From: Oscillospiraceae bacterium
GTDB lineage: Bacteria > Bacillota > Clostridia > Saccharofermentanales > Saccharofermentanaceae
DNA length: 38,259 nt
Assembly (NCBI GenBank): GCA_902776845.1
Contig: CACYRM010000017.1
Span: 1 to 38,259 of the forward strand
Reading direction: 5' to 3'
Shown: positions 1 to 9,279 of the stretch, one piece after another
Layout: each line of letters begins with the position of its first letter
How positions within the stretch are numbered: the stretch's first letter is position 1
Position numbers and translations under genes: made by a program
Notes under the pieces: model-generated
Told to the model about the DNA's origin: nothing
Database searches by the model: none
Seen by the model: the letters and a program-made list of their open reading frames with translations, nothing else

Positions 1-95
1 TCATAAAGATCTATTAGAGAATCAAGTCTGTATTCACAGTTTTCGCGCGGTATGACAGTGTCTGCAGTCTCATGTCCCAGAAATCCGTAACCCAT
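1..95 (-). CDS. Unidentified protein, N-terminal fragment only (runs off left edge)
   Basis: An ATG at 95-93 opens a frame that stays open for the 31 codons to the window edge. A GGAG element about seven bases upstream supports the start. The visible peptide begins MGYGFLGHETADTVIPRE and shows no signal peptide or membrane segment. It lies downstream of the hpf terminator, so it probably has its own promoter in the AT-rich stretch at about 100-170. I do not recognise the family, and 31 residues are too few to assign one. Confidence 0.5.
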   Translation of the reverse strand, partial: MGYGFLGHETADTVIPRENCEYRLDSLIDLY

Positions 96-170
96 ATCTT
101 TACTCCGTTAATCCGTTCTGCTGTCCTGTATTTCTTTCACATTTTCGTATATGCAAAATAAAAAATCAAT

Positions 171-199
171 TAAAAAGAGGCTGCCCGGAGGCAGCCTCT
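171..199 (-). terminator. Intrinsic terminator of hpf
   Basis: Perfect 10-bp stem (176-185 with 190-199) and a 4-base loop. On the minus strand it is followed by a run of T. It starts about 20 bases past the hpf stop codon, so it ends the hpf transcript. Confidence 0.9.
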
Positions 200-220
200 G
201 AAATAATCACTTTCTGTATA

Positions 221-763
221 TCAGTATTCAGGTTCGAGCAATCCGTAACCGCCATCGTATCTCTTATATACAACGCAGACAGAATTCGTGTCGCTGTCAA
301 GATAGACAAAGAAATCATGACCTAACATCTCAAGCTGGAGGATAGCATCCTCGGATGTCATCGGTCTTAATGCGAACTGCTTACGCTTGGTGATCTTCTC
401 ATCTTTCTCATCTACGAAATCAAAATCGGCACCGCCGTCATCCTCAAGATAATTAACGATTCCCGGGAAGTCCTTCTTTCTCTTAAGGAATTTGGTCTTT
501 TGTCTTCTGATCTGAGATTCGAGCTTGTCAACTGTTCTGTCAACTGCTGTCAGGATATCCTCATCTACTGCCTCAGCTCTTAAGATCCTGCCGTCGAATT
601 TCATTGTGATCTCGACTACCATATCGGATCCTTCAGGTCTGATGCGGACATTGAGTGTACCTTCATCACCGAAGTACTTGTCGAACTTCGACATCTTAGA
701 AGCGATCTTCTCCTCAAGTCTTGTACCGATGCGAATTCCGTTTCCCTGTGTAGTGATCTTCAT
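221..763 (-). CDS. hpf: Ribosome hibernation-promoting factor, long form
   Basis: 180-residue HPF/YfiA-family protein that binds the 30S decoding centre and dimerises idle ribosomes into 100S particles. Residues 1-100 are the S30AE-type domain, opening with MKITTQGNGIRIG and carrying the usual basic stretch (QIRRQKTKFLKRKK). After an acidic linker, residues about 125-180 form the C-terminal dimerisation domain (KRKQFALRPMTSEDAILQLEMLGHDFFVY). The length matches the long HPF of Firmicutes, not the short Hpf/RaiA of enterobacteria. The ATG at 763 has a GGGAG element seven bases upstream. The gene sits 100 bp after ilvN, has a promoter-like sequence in that gap and ends at a strong terminator, so it is probably a single-gene unit. 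Confidence 0.96.
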   Translation of the reverse strand: MKITTQGNGIRIGTRLEEKIASKMSKFDKYFGDEGTLNVRIRPEGSDMVVEITMKFDGRILRAEAVDEDILTAVDRTVDKLESQIRRQKTKFLKRKKDFPGIVNYLEDDGGADFDFVDEKDEKITKRKQFALRPMTSEDAILQLEMLGHDFFVYLDSDTNSVCVVYKRYDGGYGLLEPEY

Positions 764-815
764 AAAATCACTCCCTTCCGTTTTGAAGTTTCAAAAGGCT
801 TTGACCTTTGATTAA

Positions 816-843
816 ATTATAAACGATTGAGGGAGTGAATTAA
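816..843 (-). promoter_or_regulatory. Candidate hpf promoter
   Basis: On the minus strand a TATAAT -10 (821-816) is preceded, 16 bases upstream, by a weak -35 TTAATT (843-838). It lies between the ilvN stop and the hpf start. The -10 is perfect; the -35 and spacer are suboptimal, so another sigma factor is possible. Confidence 0.4.
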
Positions 844-863
844 GTTAAATTTGTATTAATTCA

Positions 864-1376
864 TCAGTCTTCGTGTTCAGACCAGATGTTCGTACCGCCG
901 CGGTCAAGCGCGACAAGTCCGGTACGGCACATCTCGATGATGTCGAATTTCTTCATATACTCGATGAATGCGTCTATCTTCTGGCTGTCGCCTGTTGCTT
1001 CTATACTTATTGCCTCATCGGTAAAGTCGATTATCTTCGTACGGAAGATATTTGTTGCTTCCACGATATCAGAATGAGCTTCTTCGGTATTTCTTACCTT
1101 GATAAGGAGAAGTTCTCTCTTGATACATTCCTCTGAAGAAAGAACGACAACCTTCTTTACGTTATACAGTTTTCGAAGCTGGGAAACGACCTGATCCTTA
1201 TCATTCTTTTCCGCAGTCAGAGTGATGGTTATACGTGAATATTCCGGAGATTCTGTCTCACCTACCGTCAGTGAATCGATGTTATAACCTCTTCTCGTAA
1301 ACATCGCGGTAACGCGCGAGAGGACACCATACTGGTTATCAACGTAAATCGCAATGATTATCTTATTTTTCTGCAT
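864..1376 (-). CDS. ilvN: Acetolactate synthase small (regulatory) subunit
   Basis: Regulatory subunit of acetohydroxyacid synthase, the first common step of branched-chain amino-acid synthesis. It raises the activity of IlvB and usually carries valine feedback inhibition. An N-terminal ACT domain is visible at about residues 3-75 (IAIYVDNQYGVLSRVTAMF, RRGYNIDSLTVGETE), followed by the ALS small-subunit C-terminal domain (ELLLIKVRNT, IEATGDSQKIDAFIEYM). At 170 residues the length is normal. Start: a GGGAGG element is six bases from a GTG at 1379 and nine from the ATG at 1376; I chose the ATG. The start overlaps the 3' end of ilvB by 14 bases, which suggests translational coupling and fixed subunit stoichiometry. 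Confidence 0.96.
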   Translation of the reverse strand: MQKNKIIIAIYVDNQYGVLSRVTAMFTRRGYNIDSLTVGETESPEYSRITITLTAEKNDKDQVVSQLRKLYNVKKVVVLSSEECIKRELLLIKVRNTEEAHSDIVEATNIFRTKIIDFTDEAISIEATGDSQKIDAFIEYMKKFDIIEMCRTGLVALDRGGTNIWSEHED

Positions 1377-3045
1377 CACTGATATCCTCCCTTCTCAAGA
1401 TAAGATTATTGAATGTCCCGCCGGGTTTGAGCATCGGAAGAACAAGACTGTCCGTCTTGACCGAAAGGTCGATGATAACAGGTCCGTTTACCTTATAAGC
1501 CTTCTTAAAAACTTCTTCAAAAGACTCTTTATCGGCTGCTTTATAACCCTTGGCTCCGAATGCCTGCGCGAGCTTGACAAAATCAGTTTTCCGGTCAAGA
1601 GAAGTATTCGAATATCTTCCGTCGAAAAAGATTTTCTGCCACTGTCTTACCATACCAAGAGCATGATTATTGAATATAACTATCGTTACCGGAACGTTGT
1701 AAGTAACGGCTGTCGCAAGTTCATTAAGACACATACCAAAGCTTCCGTCGCCTGTGATAAGAACGCTTCTCTTGCCTGTTCCCATATAACTTCCGATCGC
1801 GGCACCCAGACCGAATCCCATCGTTCCCAGACCGCCTGAAGTGATCCATGTTCTCTTTTTACGGAATCTGAAGAACTGCGCTGTCCAGCACTGGTGCTGT
1901 CCGACATCGGTCACAAGTCTCGTATCGGGTTTTACGGTATCGGAAATGATATTAATGGCATCTCTCGGCAGGAAAGGAAGACCTTCGTATGCATCCGCTT
2001 CTCTTTTCCTGAGCTGCTCGACCTTCTTTATCCATTCGGTATTCTTACGCTGCGGCGCCGCTTTTGTAAGGCACTTCACAAAGTCTTTTATGTCACAGCA
2101 GACACCGAGATCGACAGGAACATTCTTGCCTATTTCCGCGCGGTCACAGTCAACATGTATCTTTGCAGCGGACAAAGAGAACTTCTCGGTCTTTCCCGTT
2201 GCCCTGTCCGAGAATCTTACGCCGAGAGCGATTATGAGGTCAGCTTTCGCAAGGGCCACTGAAGAAGCGTATCGTCCGTGCATTCCCTGCATTCCCAAAA
2301 ACCTCGGAGAATCTGATGGGATCTCAGAAAGACCCATCATCGAACAGCCGATAACAGCATCTAGTTTATCCGCAAGCTTAACTATATCTTCTCCGAGTTC
2401 GGTCCTTACGGCACCGCCGCCGAAATAGATATAAGGTCTCTTCGATTCCTTGATCAGCTGAACCGCCTTCTCCACATCCTTTGCGTCACAGCATGGAAGT
2501 GATGCAGGTCTTTCAACCGGTTTTTTCCTGAAATCGAAAACAGCTTCCTGGACATCTTTGGGTATATCGATAAGCACAGGACCGGGTCTTCCCGACTGCG
2601 CGATCTCAAAAGCTTTTCTTACCACATCAGCGAGCTTTGAAACCTTATGAACAAAGAAGTTATGCTTTGTAATCGGAAGAGTAATGCCGGTGATATCGAT
2701 CTCCTGAAATGAATCTCTTCCGATCATTGAATTTCTTACGTTTCCTGTTATGGCAACAAGAGGGATCGAATCAAGATAAGCCGTGGCTATTCCGGTAACA
2801 AGGTTTGTTGCGCCGGGGCCTGAAGTCGCGATAACTACTCCGGTCTTGCCGGTGGATCTCGCGTAACCGTCAGCGGCATGAACGGCGCCTTCCTCATGAG
2901 CGGTAAGGATATGCTTTATCTTATCCTGTTTGTCATAGAGTTTGTCATAGATATCAACGACCATTCCGCCCGGAAAACCGAACACGGTATCTACACCCTG
3001 TTCTATCAGGGTCTCGACAAGGATCTGCGCACCGGTCATCTTCAT
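1363..3045 (-). CDS. ilvB: Acetolactate synthase large (catalytic) subunit
   Basis: Thiamine-diphosphate enzyme that condenses two pyruvates to 2-acetolactate, or pyruvate with 2-oxobutyrate. 560 residues, the normal length. The N-terminal pyrimidine-binding domain has the family glutamate in AHEEGAVHAADGYAR (about residue 51). The central FAD-type domain spans about 190-330. The C-terminal domain has the ThDP/Mg motif GDGSFGMCLNELATA, ending in the NNHALGMVRQWQ segment. The ATG at 3045 has an AGAGGTG element upstream. The gap from the C11 protease gene is only 42 bp, too short for a T-box or leader-peptide attenuator, so no dedicated branched-chain control region is seen. It is coupled to ilvN downstream. 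Confidence 0.97.
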   Translation of the reverse strand: MKMTGAQILVETLIEQGVDTVFGFPGGMVVDIYDKLYDKQDKIKHILTAHEEGAVHAADGYARSTGKTGVVIATSGPGATNLVTGIATAYLDSIPLVAITGNVRNSMIGRDSFQEIDITGITLPITKHNFFVHKVSKLADVVRKAFEIAQSGRPGPVLIDIPKDVQEAVFDFRKKPVERPASLPCCDAKDVEKAVQLIKESKRPYIYFGGGAVRTELGEDIVKLADKLDAVIGCSMMGLSEIPSDSPRFLGMQGMHGRYASSVALAKADLIIALGVRFSDRATGKTEKFSLSAAKIHVDCDRAEIGKNVPVDLGVCCDIKDFVKCLTKAAPQRKNTEWIKKVEQLRKREADAYEGLPFLPRDAINIISDTVKPDTRLVTDVGQHQCWTAQFFRFRKKRTWITSGGLGTMGFGLGAAIGSYMGTGKRSVLITGDGSFGMCLNELATAVTYNVPVTIVIFNNHALGMVRQWQKIFFDGRYSNTSLDRKTDFVKLAQAFGAKGYKAADKESFEEVFKKAYKVNGPVIIDLSVKTDSLVLPMLKPGGTFNNLILRREDISDAEK

Positions 3046-3087
3046 CTTGTATCACCTCTTAAGTTAATTCTTTTCGCTGCCTGCGGA

Positions 3088-5952
3088 TCAGACAACCTGG
3101 CATGCCGAGATCAATATCCTGCTTCCTCCGTCACTATCACTGACCGCTATCATGTAATAGCCGGGTTGGATATTTCCCGAACCATCGTAATCAAAGTGGT
3201 AATATGTGACTCCGTCTTCTGTTACGGGAGAAGCCTCACCGGAATAGACTATCGTCTGAAGCTCCCTCTGGGAGAACATATTGTCAGGACTGTAATAATA
3301 TGTGTAGTAGAAAGTCTGGTCGGCAGAGCCGTCCACTTCCGATGTAAGGGAAAGAGCTCCTGTACCGGAATAATAAACTGAATCGGATTTGAGACTTCCG
3401 TCATATGAGATCCAGTCGGTATCGGCATCGCTTATTACAAAACCGTCCTGATAAACAACGACAAAACCAACCATGTAGGTTGCATCCACCGTACCTTCAT
3501 CGTAATCGCCGCCTGTGGAATATCCGCCGTCATTTCCTCTTACAACGTCTATCTCGTATGCGGGTTTTCCGGGTCTTAAGGCAACATAATAATCGTTGTT
3601 ATAAACATCGTAGAGATCGAATCCGATATAGCAGTTGACATCATCATAATTAACAGTTGAATAGCTGTAATTTGATACCGCCTTATCATATGAGACCGCA
3701 TCACCGAGCTCCATATAATCCATGTAATCGCCGGGTATATCGTAATACTCTTCAACGAATACGATCCTGTCATTTTCGGTAAACTGGTAAAACTGGTTTA
3801 CATCATATGTATCATTGATAATATCGGCATAATAGTAACCGATTATCGTGCCATCAGGATCGTCGGAACTGAATGCTATTACAACATATGCCGTCTGGCC
3901 GTTTACCAGCGCTTCGGCACCCAGATACTTATACCATTTGCCGTCTTCGGCAACATCATACTTAAGGCACTCGCAGGTAACAAATCCGAAATCCCTGAAG
4001 AAAACCCAGTTTGTCGGATTCTGAATGATGATGTATCTGTTGCTGTCGATCGAATACTGGTCATCCGTACCGAGATAATAGATAGTCTCGTCATCATCAT
4101 CAAACATGTAAGCAAGCGTAACCTTGACTTCACGTATGATCTCCCAGTCCTCATCCACAAGAGCGATCGCTTCATAACCGCCCATGTCCGTAACAAGGGT
4201 TGAAATATCGTATATGTTTCCTGACTGGATGTTATTCGCATCAGCAGGCTTAACATACCAATCGCCTGCATATGCTGTGGCATTGAGGATATACAGTTCT
4301 TTACTTACGAACTTGTCATAAAACTTGATCGTTGAATCACTGTATCCCAAAGTAAGGAATGTCAGTCTTGCCTCATCATAATACTCTGGATACAGGAACG
4401 GCGCATATGTCGTCATGCCGTGAGCATATGTGTAGGAGTTGTTGCTTTCGGTAAATACACAGTTGCTGACTTCATTGATTAGCTTGCTTGCAGCTCTCTC
4501 GATCTCCTGGTCACCGCAGTTGATATACTTGCCCGCAAGGGTAGTAAGGTCAACCGAGTCAGTGGATTCAAAAGCACCGCAGTCATCCCTCAGCTGGACA
4601 TATTCAACATATCCGTCCTGCGCGAAGACTCTCTTGTCCAGAGCGGCGATGAATCCTTCATAAGCATCGAAAACCTCGATGATATTATCCGTGTCTATTG
4701 CGGACATACATGTATCGATACCGAAATATCCGGTGCTCTGCTGCATATTCTCGACGGTATCCATATAGTCTCTGACTATGAATTCGCCGTAATCCTTTGC
4801 CGTACCGTTAAAATCCTTTCCGATGAAATTCAGGAAATTGGTGTAATTGATGCCGACATCATAGTACGCGCTTCCCCATGTGGGGCTCTCAGCGGCGATA
4901 ATGTATTCGGTATAAGGATCCAGTGCCTTGGCGACTTCCAAAGATCCCATGAGACATGCATTAAAGATGATCGACTCAAATTCAATATCGCAGTTGCCGA
5001 TAGCCTGAGCCATCTCTATTTCGGTAAGCGTTCCGTCGTGAAGTTCATCCATACCGAATCCCAACGGTACTCCGCCGCCGTGATCCCAGAGTACCAGGAT
5101 ATATTTCTCAGCGGGGCATTCTTTTTTCGCAAACCTGATAAAATCCTCCAAAGCCTGAGGCTCGACCATGTTGACATCTCCGAGATTATCAAGTTCGGTA
5201 AGCTTACCGTTGATGATCGAGAAACGCTGTGTGGCGCCGTCCTGCATATAGTTGTTCTGAAAATCCGAACAGCCGCCGGTCTGCATAACGATCTTAACGC
5301 CCTTACCGGGGTTTGCGGCCATCATCTCCTTGACATCAGCTGAAAGATTGGCACCCTGCGATTCAAGGTCCGTTCCGATCGCGTAGAACATGATCGTTCT
5401 TGTGGCAAGATCTGAAACCTGTCCGGAAGTCTCTTCAGTCTCGTGGGTAGGTCTCTTCGTTCTTTCAGTCTCTTTTGTCTGGTTCTTTATAAAGACTGCA
5501 AGAGCTACCGCAACACCGATAACGATAACGAGACCTGCCGCGGCAAGACCTATGATCAGCCCGATAATAGCCTTCTTTTTCTTTTTGGGCTCCCTGGATG
5601 CTGAAGTCGCGTTCTTAACAGATGAATTGACCTCGCCGAAAGCAGTCTGGACAGGAGCAGCCGGAGCAGGAGCAGGTCCGGGCGCTGGTGCGGGTCCCGG
5701 TGCAGGTGCAGGTGCTGCCATTACAGGAGCCGCAACGGGTGCTTTAACTGCCGGCTCTGGAGCAGGTCCGGGCGCGGGAGCAGGTCCCGGTGCTGGTGCA
5801 GGGACATATGATCCTGCAGATTCCGGAGCAGGTGATGACGCCTGCTTCAGTTCAGCTGAAGCCTGCCTTAACAGATCCGTTAAGTTGGTTCCGCAGGCTC
5901 CGCAAAATTTATCCGTATTCAACAATTCATTTCCGCAATTTGGGCAACGCAT
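3088..5952 (-). CDS. Membrane-anchored clostripain-family (C11) cysteine protease with N-terminal zinc ribbon
   Basis: 954-residue multidomain protein. Residues 3-20 form a zinc ribbon (CPNCG, then CGACGTNL). Residues about 50-100 are a Pro/Ala/Gly-rich linker of PAPAPGPAPA-type repeats. A lysine cluster at 123-127 precedes one membrane span (about 128-155). The rest should be extracellular: the C11 peptidase domain starts near 183 (RTIMFYAIGTDLES) and keeps the catalytic His in WDHGGG (His291) and Cys in NACLMG (Cys333), so it should be active, with the family's preference for cleaving after Arg or Lys (family knowledge). About 400 further residues are Tyr/Asp-rich and beta-like, of unknown role. 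The ATG at 5952 has a good AGAGGTG site. It lies 23 bp after fprA. Substrate unknown. Confidence 0.88.
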   Translation of the reverse strand: MRCPNCGNELLNTDKFCGACGTNLTDLLRQASAELKQASSPAPESAGSYVPAPAPGPAPAPGPAPEPAVKAPVAAPVMAAPAPAPGPAPAPGPAPAPAAPVQTAFGEVNSSVKNATSASREPKKKKKAIIGLIIGLAAAGLVIVIGVAVALAVFIKNQTKETERTKRPTHETEETSGQVSDLATRTIMFYAIGTDLESQGANLSADVKEMMAANPGKGVKIVMQTGGCSDFQNNYMQDGATQRFSIINGKLTELDNLGDVNMVEPQALEDFIRFAKKECPAEKYILVLWDHGGGVPLGFGMDELHDGTLTEIEMAQAIGNCDIEFESIIFNACLMGSLEVAKALDPYTEYIIAAESPTWGSAYYDVGINYTNFLNFIGKDFNGTAKDYGEFIVRDYMDTVENMQQSTGYFGIDTCMSAIDTDNIIEVFDAYEGFIAALDKRVFAQDGYVEYVQLRDDCGAFESTDSVDLTTLAGKYINCGDQEIERAASKLINEVSNCVFTESNNSYTYAHGMTTYAPFLYPEYYDEARLTFLTLGYSDSTIKFYDKFVSKELYILNATAYAGDWYVKPADANNIQSGNIYDISTLVTDMGGYEAIALVDEDWEIIREVKVTLAYMFDDDDETIYYLGTDDQYSIDSNRYIIIQNPTNWVFFRDFGFVTCECLKYDVAEDGKWYKYLGAEALVNGQTAYVVIAFSSDDPDGTIIGYYYADIINDTYDVNQFYQFTENDRIVFVEEYYDIPGDYMDYMELGDAVSYDKAVSNYSYSTVNYDDVNCYIGFDLYDVYNNDYYVALRPGKPAYEIDVVRGNDGGYSTGGDYDEGTVDATYMVGFVVVYQDGFVISDADTDWISYDGSLKSDSVYYSGTGALSLTSEVDGSADQTFYYTYYYSPDNMFSQRELQTIVYSGEASPVTEDGVTYYHFDYDGSGNIQPGYYMIAVSDSDGGSRILISACQVV
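5660..5805. repeat. GC-rich minisatellite coding for a Pro/Ala/Gly linker
   Basis: Two blocks of short GC-rich repeats (about 5665-5722 and 5756-5803) built on GCAGGTCCGGGCGC-like units, separated by a less repetitive spacer. They encode PAPAPGPAPA-type repeats between the zinc ribbon and membrane span of the C11 protease. Repeats of this kind can change in length by slippage without leaving frame. Confidence 0.75.
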
Positions 5953-5975
5953 TTATCTCACCTCTGTTTTATTTC

Positions 5976-7181
5976 TTAATTCCCGATATCCTCAATGATA
6001 GCATCTGCAAGCGCTTCGATCTCAAGTCTTGTATTACTGTTTCCCGAAGATCTGACCGTAACTGTCTGTCCGGTCATCCTGCAGTTCTTCATTTTCTCGA
6101 TCATCTGACTTAACGCTTTTCCGGCACTGGGTGCCCATGTGCCGTTTTCTATAACAGAAAACGATCTGGAATTCAGACCATGTGCGGCAAGCTCATTAAC
6201 GGCATGTTCAACGGGAGAATAGATACCGTTGTTGTATGTGGGTGTGGCAATAACTATATGACTGTACTTGAACGCCATTGCGATAATATCCGAAATATCC
6301 GCAGCCGAAGCATCAAGGATCTCGGCTCCGATACCTCTTTTATCAAGTTCGGTCATCAGAACTTCAGCGGCATTTGCGGTGTGACCGTAGATCGAACCTG
6401 CAAGGATAAAGACACCTTTGACTTCAGGGGTATAAGATCCCCACATTTTGTAGCAGCCGATGATCTTTTCAAAGTCTTTGCGCCATACATAAGAATGGAG
6501 AGGGCATATCATCTTTATATCAAGAGAAGAGACTTTATTGATCGCTCCTATAGTCTGCATTCCGTATTTGCCGACAATATTTGTATAGTAACGGCGGGCT
6601 TCATTGAGAAGGTCCTTTTCAAAGTCTTTGCCGTCGGCAAAGATCGAACCGTTGACCGCGCCGTAGCTTCCGAACGCGTCAGCGCTGAAGAGCATACCTT
6701 CTGTCTCGTCATAACTCATCATGACTTCAGGCCAGTGAACCATGGGTGCGAAAACGAATCTGAATCTGTGATCACCCAGTTCAAGCTCATCACCGTCTTT
6801 CACCTGGATCGCTCTTTCAGAATAATCCTTATCCGGGAAGAACTGAGAGATAAACTGGAGTGTCTTTGCGTTTGCCACGATCTTTGCATCAGCGTACAGA
6901 TCCATGACTTCCGCAAGAGTCGCCGAATGATCGGGTTCCATGTGATGGATAACGACATAATCGAGCCTGCGTCCGTCAAGACAATACTTCAGGTTCTCGA
7001 AAAAGACATCTGCCGATTCTCTTCCGACGGTATCAAAAAGCACAGTTGCTCCGGAATCCAGGAAATACGAATTGTAGTTCATTCCGGAATTAAGCTTGTA
7101 TACATTCTCAAATTTAGTGATCTTCCGGTCGATCCCTCCGATCCATGTCAGATCATCCGTCAGTTTTCTTACGTTGTACAT
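5976..7181 (-). CDS. fprA: FprA-family flavo-diiron protein (A-type flavoprotein)
   Basis: Soluble flavo-diiron protein that reduces O2 to water or NO to N2O; these protect anaerobes from oxygen or nitric oxide. The N-terminal metallo-beta-lactamase-like domain carries the diiron ligand motif HMEPDH (near 80), then His in VHWPE, Asp in FSADAFG and His in CPLHSYVW, so the set looks complete. The C-terminal flavodoxin domain (from about 255) starts with an FMN loop GSIYGHTANAAEV. At 401 residues it matches class A without extra rubredoxin or flavin-reductase domains, so electrons must come from a separate rubredoxin-type partner not seen here. The ATG at 7181 has GGAG upstream. It lies 8 bp after the transporter permease gene, probably co-transcribed. 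Confidence 0.94.
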   Translation of the reverse strand: MYNVRKLTDDLTWIGGIDRKITKFENVYKLNSGMNYNSYFLDSGATVLFDTVGRESADVFFENLKYCLDGRRLDYVVIHHMEPDHSATLAEVMDLYADAKIVANAKTLQFISQFFPDKDYSERAIQVKDGDELELGDHRFRFVFAPMVHWPEVMMSYDETEGMLFSADAFGSYGAVNGSIFADGKDFEKDLLNEARRYYTNIVGKYGMQTIGAINKVSSLDIKMICPLHSYVWRKDFEKIIGCYKMWGSYTPEVKGVFILAGSIYGHTANAAEVLMTELDKRGIGAEILDASAADISDIIAMAFKYSHIVIATPTYNNGIYSPVEHAVNELAAHGLNSRSFSVIENGTWAPSAGKALSQMIEKMKNCRMTGQTVTVRSSGNSNTRLEIEALADAIIEDIGN

Positions 7182-7189
7182 AATATCTC

Positions 7190-8182
7190 CTATCTGTCTT
7201 CACGATAATAATTCCGTCCGATAGCCTGCGGTTCCCCGCTCTTTCCCTTTGATGTCAGCGAGCTGGTGATAAGGACTATGAGCGTGATTATAAACGGCAG
7301 GGCCGAGAAGAAATGTGAAGGTATCTTTATAAGCCATCCCAATGTATCAGGGAATGTATACGCAAGCGCGGCATTCTGCACTCTTAATGTATTGAAGAAT
7401 CCGAATATCAGAGTGCCGAGGATTGCTTTAGCAGGGCTCCAGTTTGCGAAGATTACAAGCGCTATGGATATCCAGCCGTAACCGTTTATCCAGCAGTTGG
7501 ATCCTTCAAAGGTGCCGCCCATATTAAGTCCCATATAAAGGCCGCCGATTCCCATTATTCCTGAACCGATGATTATATGCACATATTTGTAAAGCGTGAC
7601 ATTAACACCCAGAGAATCTGCCGCACCGGGATTTTCTCCGATAGCCCGGAGCTTCAATCCGGGTAAAGTCTTTTTGAAGTAAAGCCACATAAATACCGCA
7701 ATGAGAACACCTAGATAAACAAGTATTCCATGTGATAACAAAGCTTTCCCGATCACCGGAATATCAGAAAGGAACGGGATATGTATGGCCTGGGACTGTT
7801 CATCTAAACGGGTGCCGCTGAGCTTAGGCCAGCCGTCCTCACTGTTGGATAACGCGTTGCCGATAAAATAATAGAAAGCAACACCGAAAGTCGTGATCGT
7901 AAGTCCCGTTACATTCTGGTTTGCCTGAAGTGTAACAGTCAGGAAAGAGAAAAGCAGTCCCACAAGTCCTGATGCGATAAAACTGACAAGACACGCAACA
8001 AACAGGCTGTCACATTTTGCTCCGGCAAGATAGCCGACTACGGCGCCTATAGCCATAGTGCCTTCAACACCCAGATTGAGCGATCCGGATTTCTCGATCA
8101 TTATCTCACCGGTCGTGCCGTACAGCAGCGGTATGTTGTATACGATAATGTTAAAGAGGAACAACGTGATTACATCGATCAT
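7190..8182 (-). CDS. Nucleoside ABC transporter permease (second permease)
   Basis: 330-residue BPD_transp_2 family inner-membrane permease, about eight to nine hydrophobic segments. The N-terminal IMIEKSGSLNLGVEGTMAIG block is the hallmark of the permeases partnered with BMP lipoproteins (B. subtilis YufQ/NupQ type). It forms the channel together with the 8182-9279 product. Its ATG overlaps the upstream stop codon (TAATG), showing translational coupling. Known relatives import purine or general nucleosides; the exact substrate cannot be read from sequence. Confidence 0.92.
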   Translation of the reverse strand: MIDVITLFLFNIIVYNIPLLYGTTGEIMIEKSGSLNLGVEGTMAIGAVVGYLAGAKCDSLFVACLVSFIASGLVGLLFSFLTVTLQANQNVTGLTITTFGVAFYYFIGNALSNSEDGWPKLSGTRLDEQSQAIHIPFLSDIPVIGKALLSHGILVYLGVLIAVFMWLYFKKTLPGLKLRAIGENPGAADSLGVNVTLYKYVHIIIGSGIMGIGGLYMGLNMGGTFEGSNCWINGYGWISIALVIFANWSPAKAILGTLIFGFFNTLRVQNAALAYTFPDTLGWLIKIPSHFFSALPFIITLIVLITSSLTSKGKSGEPQAIGRNYYREDR

Positions 8183-9279
8183 TATTTTGCCTCCTCCTTT
8201 TTCATGAGTCTGAAGTTAGCGGCAAAATCCGCAACCAGCACGGAGAACAGGATAATACCCTGAAGCAGGTCGGCAAAGTTTACATCGATAGCCGGATACT
8301 GCGTTGCAGCAGCCTGACATCCGTACTGAAGAACAGAAATGAGGACCGACGTAACAAAGACAGCGGGAATACTGAGTTTACTGAGCCATGCAACGATAAT
8401 ACCCGTCCACCCTACATCGTTTGTTATTGTCTCCGAGATCGTTCCTGCTGAAGAAACAGCAAGCGCCGCAGCAAGTCCTATAAGAGCTGATGATATGAAC
8501 ATCGTCCTGAGAACGATCTTTCCGACGCTCATTCCCGCATATTTCGCAGTCGCGCTGCTGTCACCAACAACAGAGATCTCATAACCCTGCTTAGTGTACT
8601 TGAGATATACATAGATGATCACCGTAAGAAGTACGGCAATGATGACAGCCCACAGAAGCTTAAACTTTCCTATAGGAATTCCACCCATAAATGCCGATTC
8701 GGGGAAAGTGCCGAAGATAGGTCTTTCCGAATCTTCCCTTAGGAAGAAATTCCAGTCGGCTTTTGTATCTCCGATATATCTTATGACATAGAGCATAATG
8801 TAATTCAGCATCAGCGTCATAAGGGTCTCGTTGGTATTGAATCTGACCTTTAATGCCGCGATCGCAACGCCAATGATACCGCTTGAGATCATGGCCGCAA
8901 GACACATCAGCACAACCGTTACAAAATTGGGAAGTCCCGAACTGTTGAATGCGACTATCGCCGCAGTGATGGCGCCGATCAGGAACTCGCCTTCTCCGCC
9001 GATATTCCAAAAACGCATCTTGAATGAGAGACTCAATGCAAGTGATGTGATAAGGAGAGGGACGAATATCTTAAGCAGTCCTTCAACGCTCTTGTAGCCG
9101 TATCTGTTTCCGACAAGTCCAATGGTAAACATCTTTCCGTAGTACTCTAACGGATTGATACCGAGGGCCGCAAGTATTACCGCGCCAATGATAAGCGAGA
9201 CAAGGATGCCGATCGCATAGTAGATAAGGGTTCTTTTCAGACTGGCATCTGCTCTTCTGACAAGGTGGAATTTTCTCAT
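8182..9279 (-). CDS. Nucleoside ABC transporter permease (first permease)
   Basis: 365-residue BPD_transp_2 family permease, YufP/NupP type. A short basic N-terminus (RKFHLVRRADASLKR) precedes a long membrane segment at about 17-38, followed by roughly eight more hydrophobic stretches. The block FKMRFWNIGGEGEFLIGA is the conserved loop of this permease type. The start overlaps the stop of the ATPase gene by four bases (ATGA), with a GAGGAGGG element upstream, so ATPase and permease translation are coupled. It works as a heterodimer with the 7190-8182 product. Confidence 0.92.
   Translation of the reverse strand: MRKFHLVRRADASLKRTLIYYAIGILVSLIIGAVILAALGINPLEYYGKMFTIGLVGNRYGYKSVEGLLKIFVPLLITSLALSLSFKMRFWNIGGEGEFLIGAITAAIVAFNSSGLPNFVTVVLMCLAAMISSGIIGVAIAALKVRFNTNETLMTLMLNYIMLYVIRYIGDTKADWNFFLREDSERPIFGTFPESAFMGGIPIGKFKLLWAVIIAVLLTVIIYVYLKYTKQGYEISVVGDSSATAKYAGMSVGKIVLRTMFISSALIGLAAALAVSSAGTISETITNDVGWTGIIVAWLSKLSIPAVFVTSVLISVLQYGCQAAATQYPAIDVNFADLLQGIILFSVLVADFAANFRLMKKEEAK

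Noticed and set aside
3046-3087. Possible T-box or leader-peptide attenuator before ilvB
   Set aside because: The gap is 42 bp with no specifier loop, hairpin or run of branched-chain codons.
5390-5998. Long plus-strand open frame rich in Gly/Ala opposite the C11 protease gene
   Set aside because: It is the mirror of the GC-rich Pro/Ala repeat; no ribosome site, and the minus-strand protein has clear catalytic motifs.
6180-7208. 342-codon plus-strand open frame opposite fprA
   Set aside because: FprA has all expected metal and FMN motifs on the minus strand; the plus-strand frame resembles no protein and has no ribosome site.
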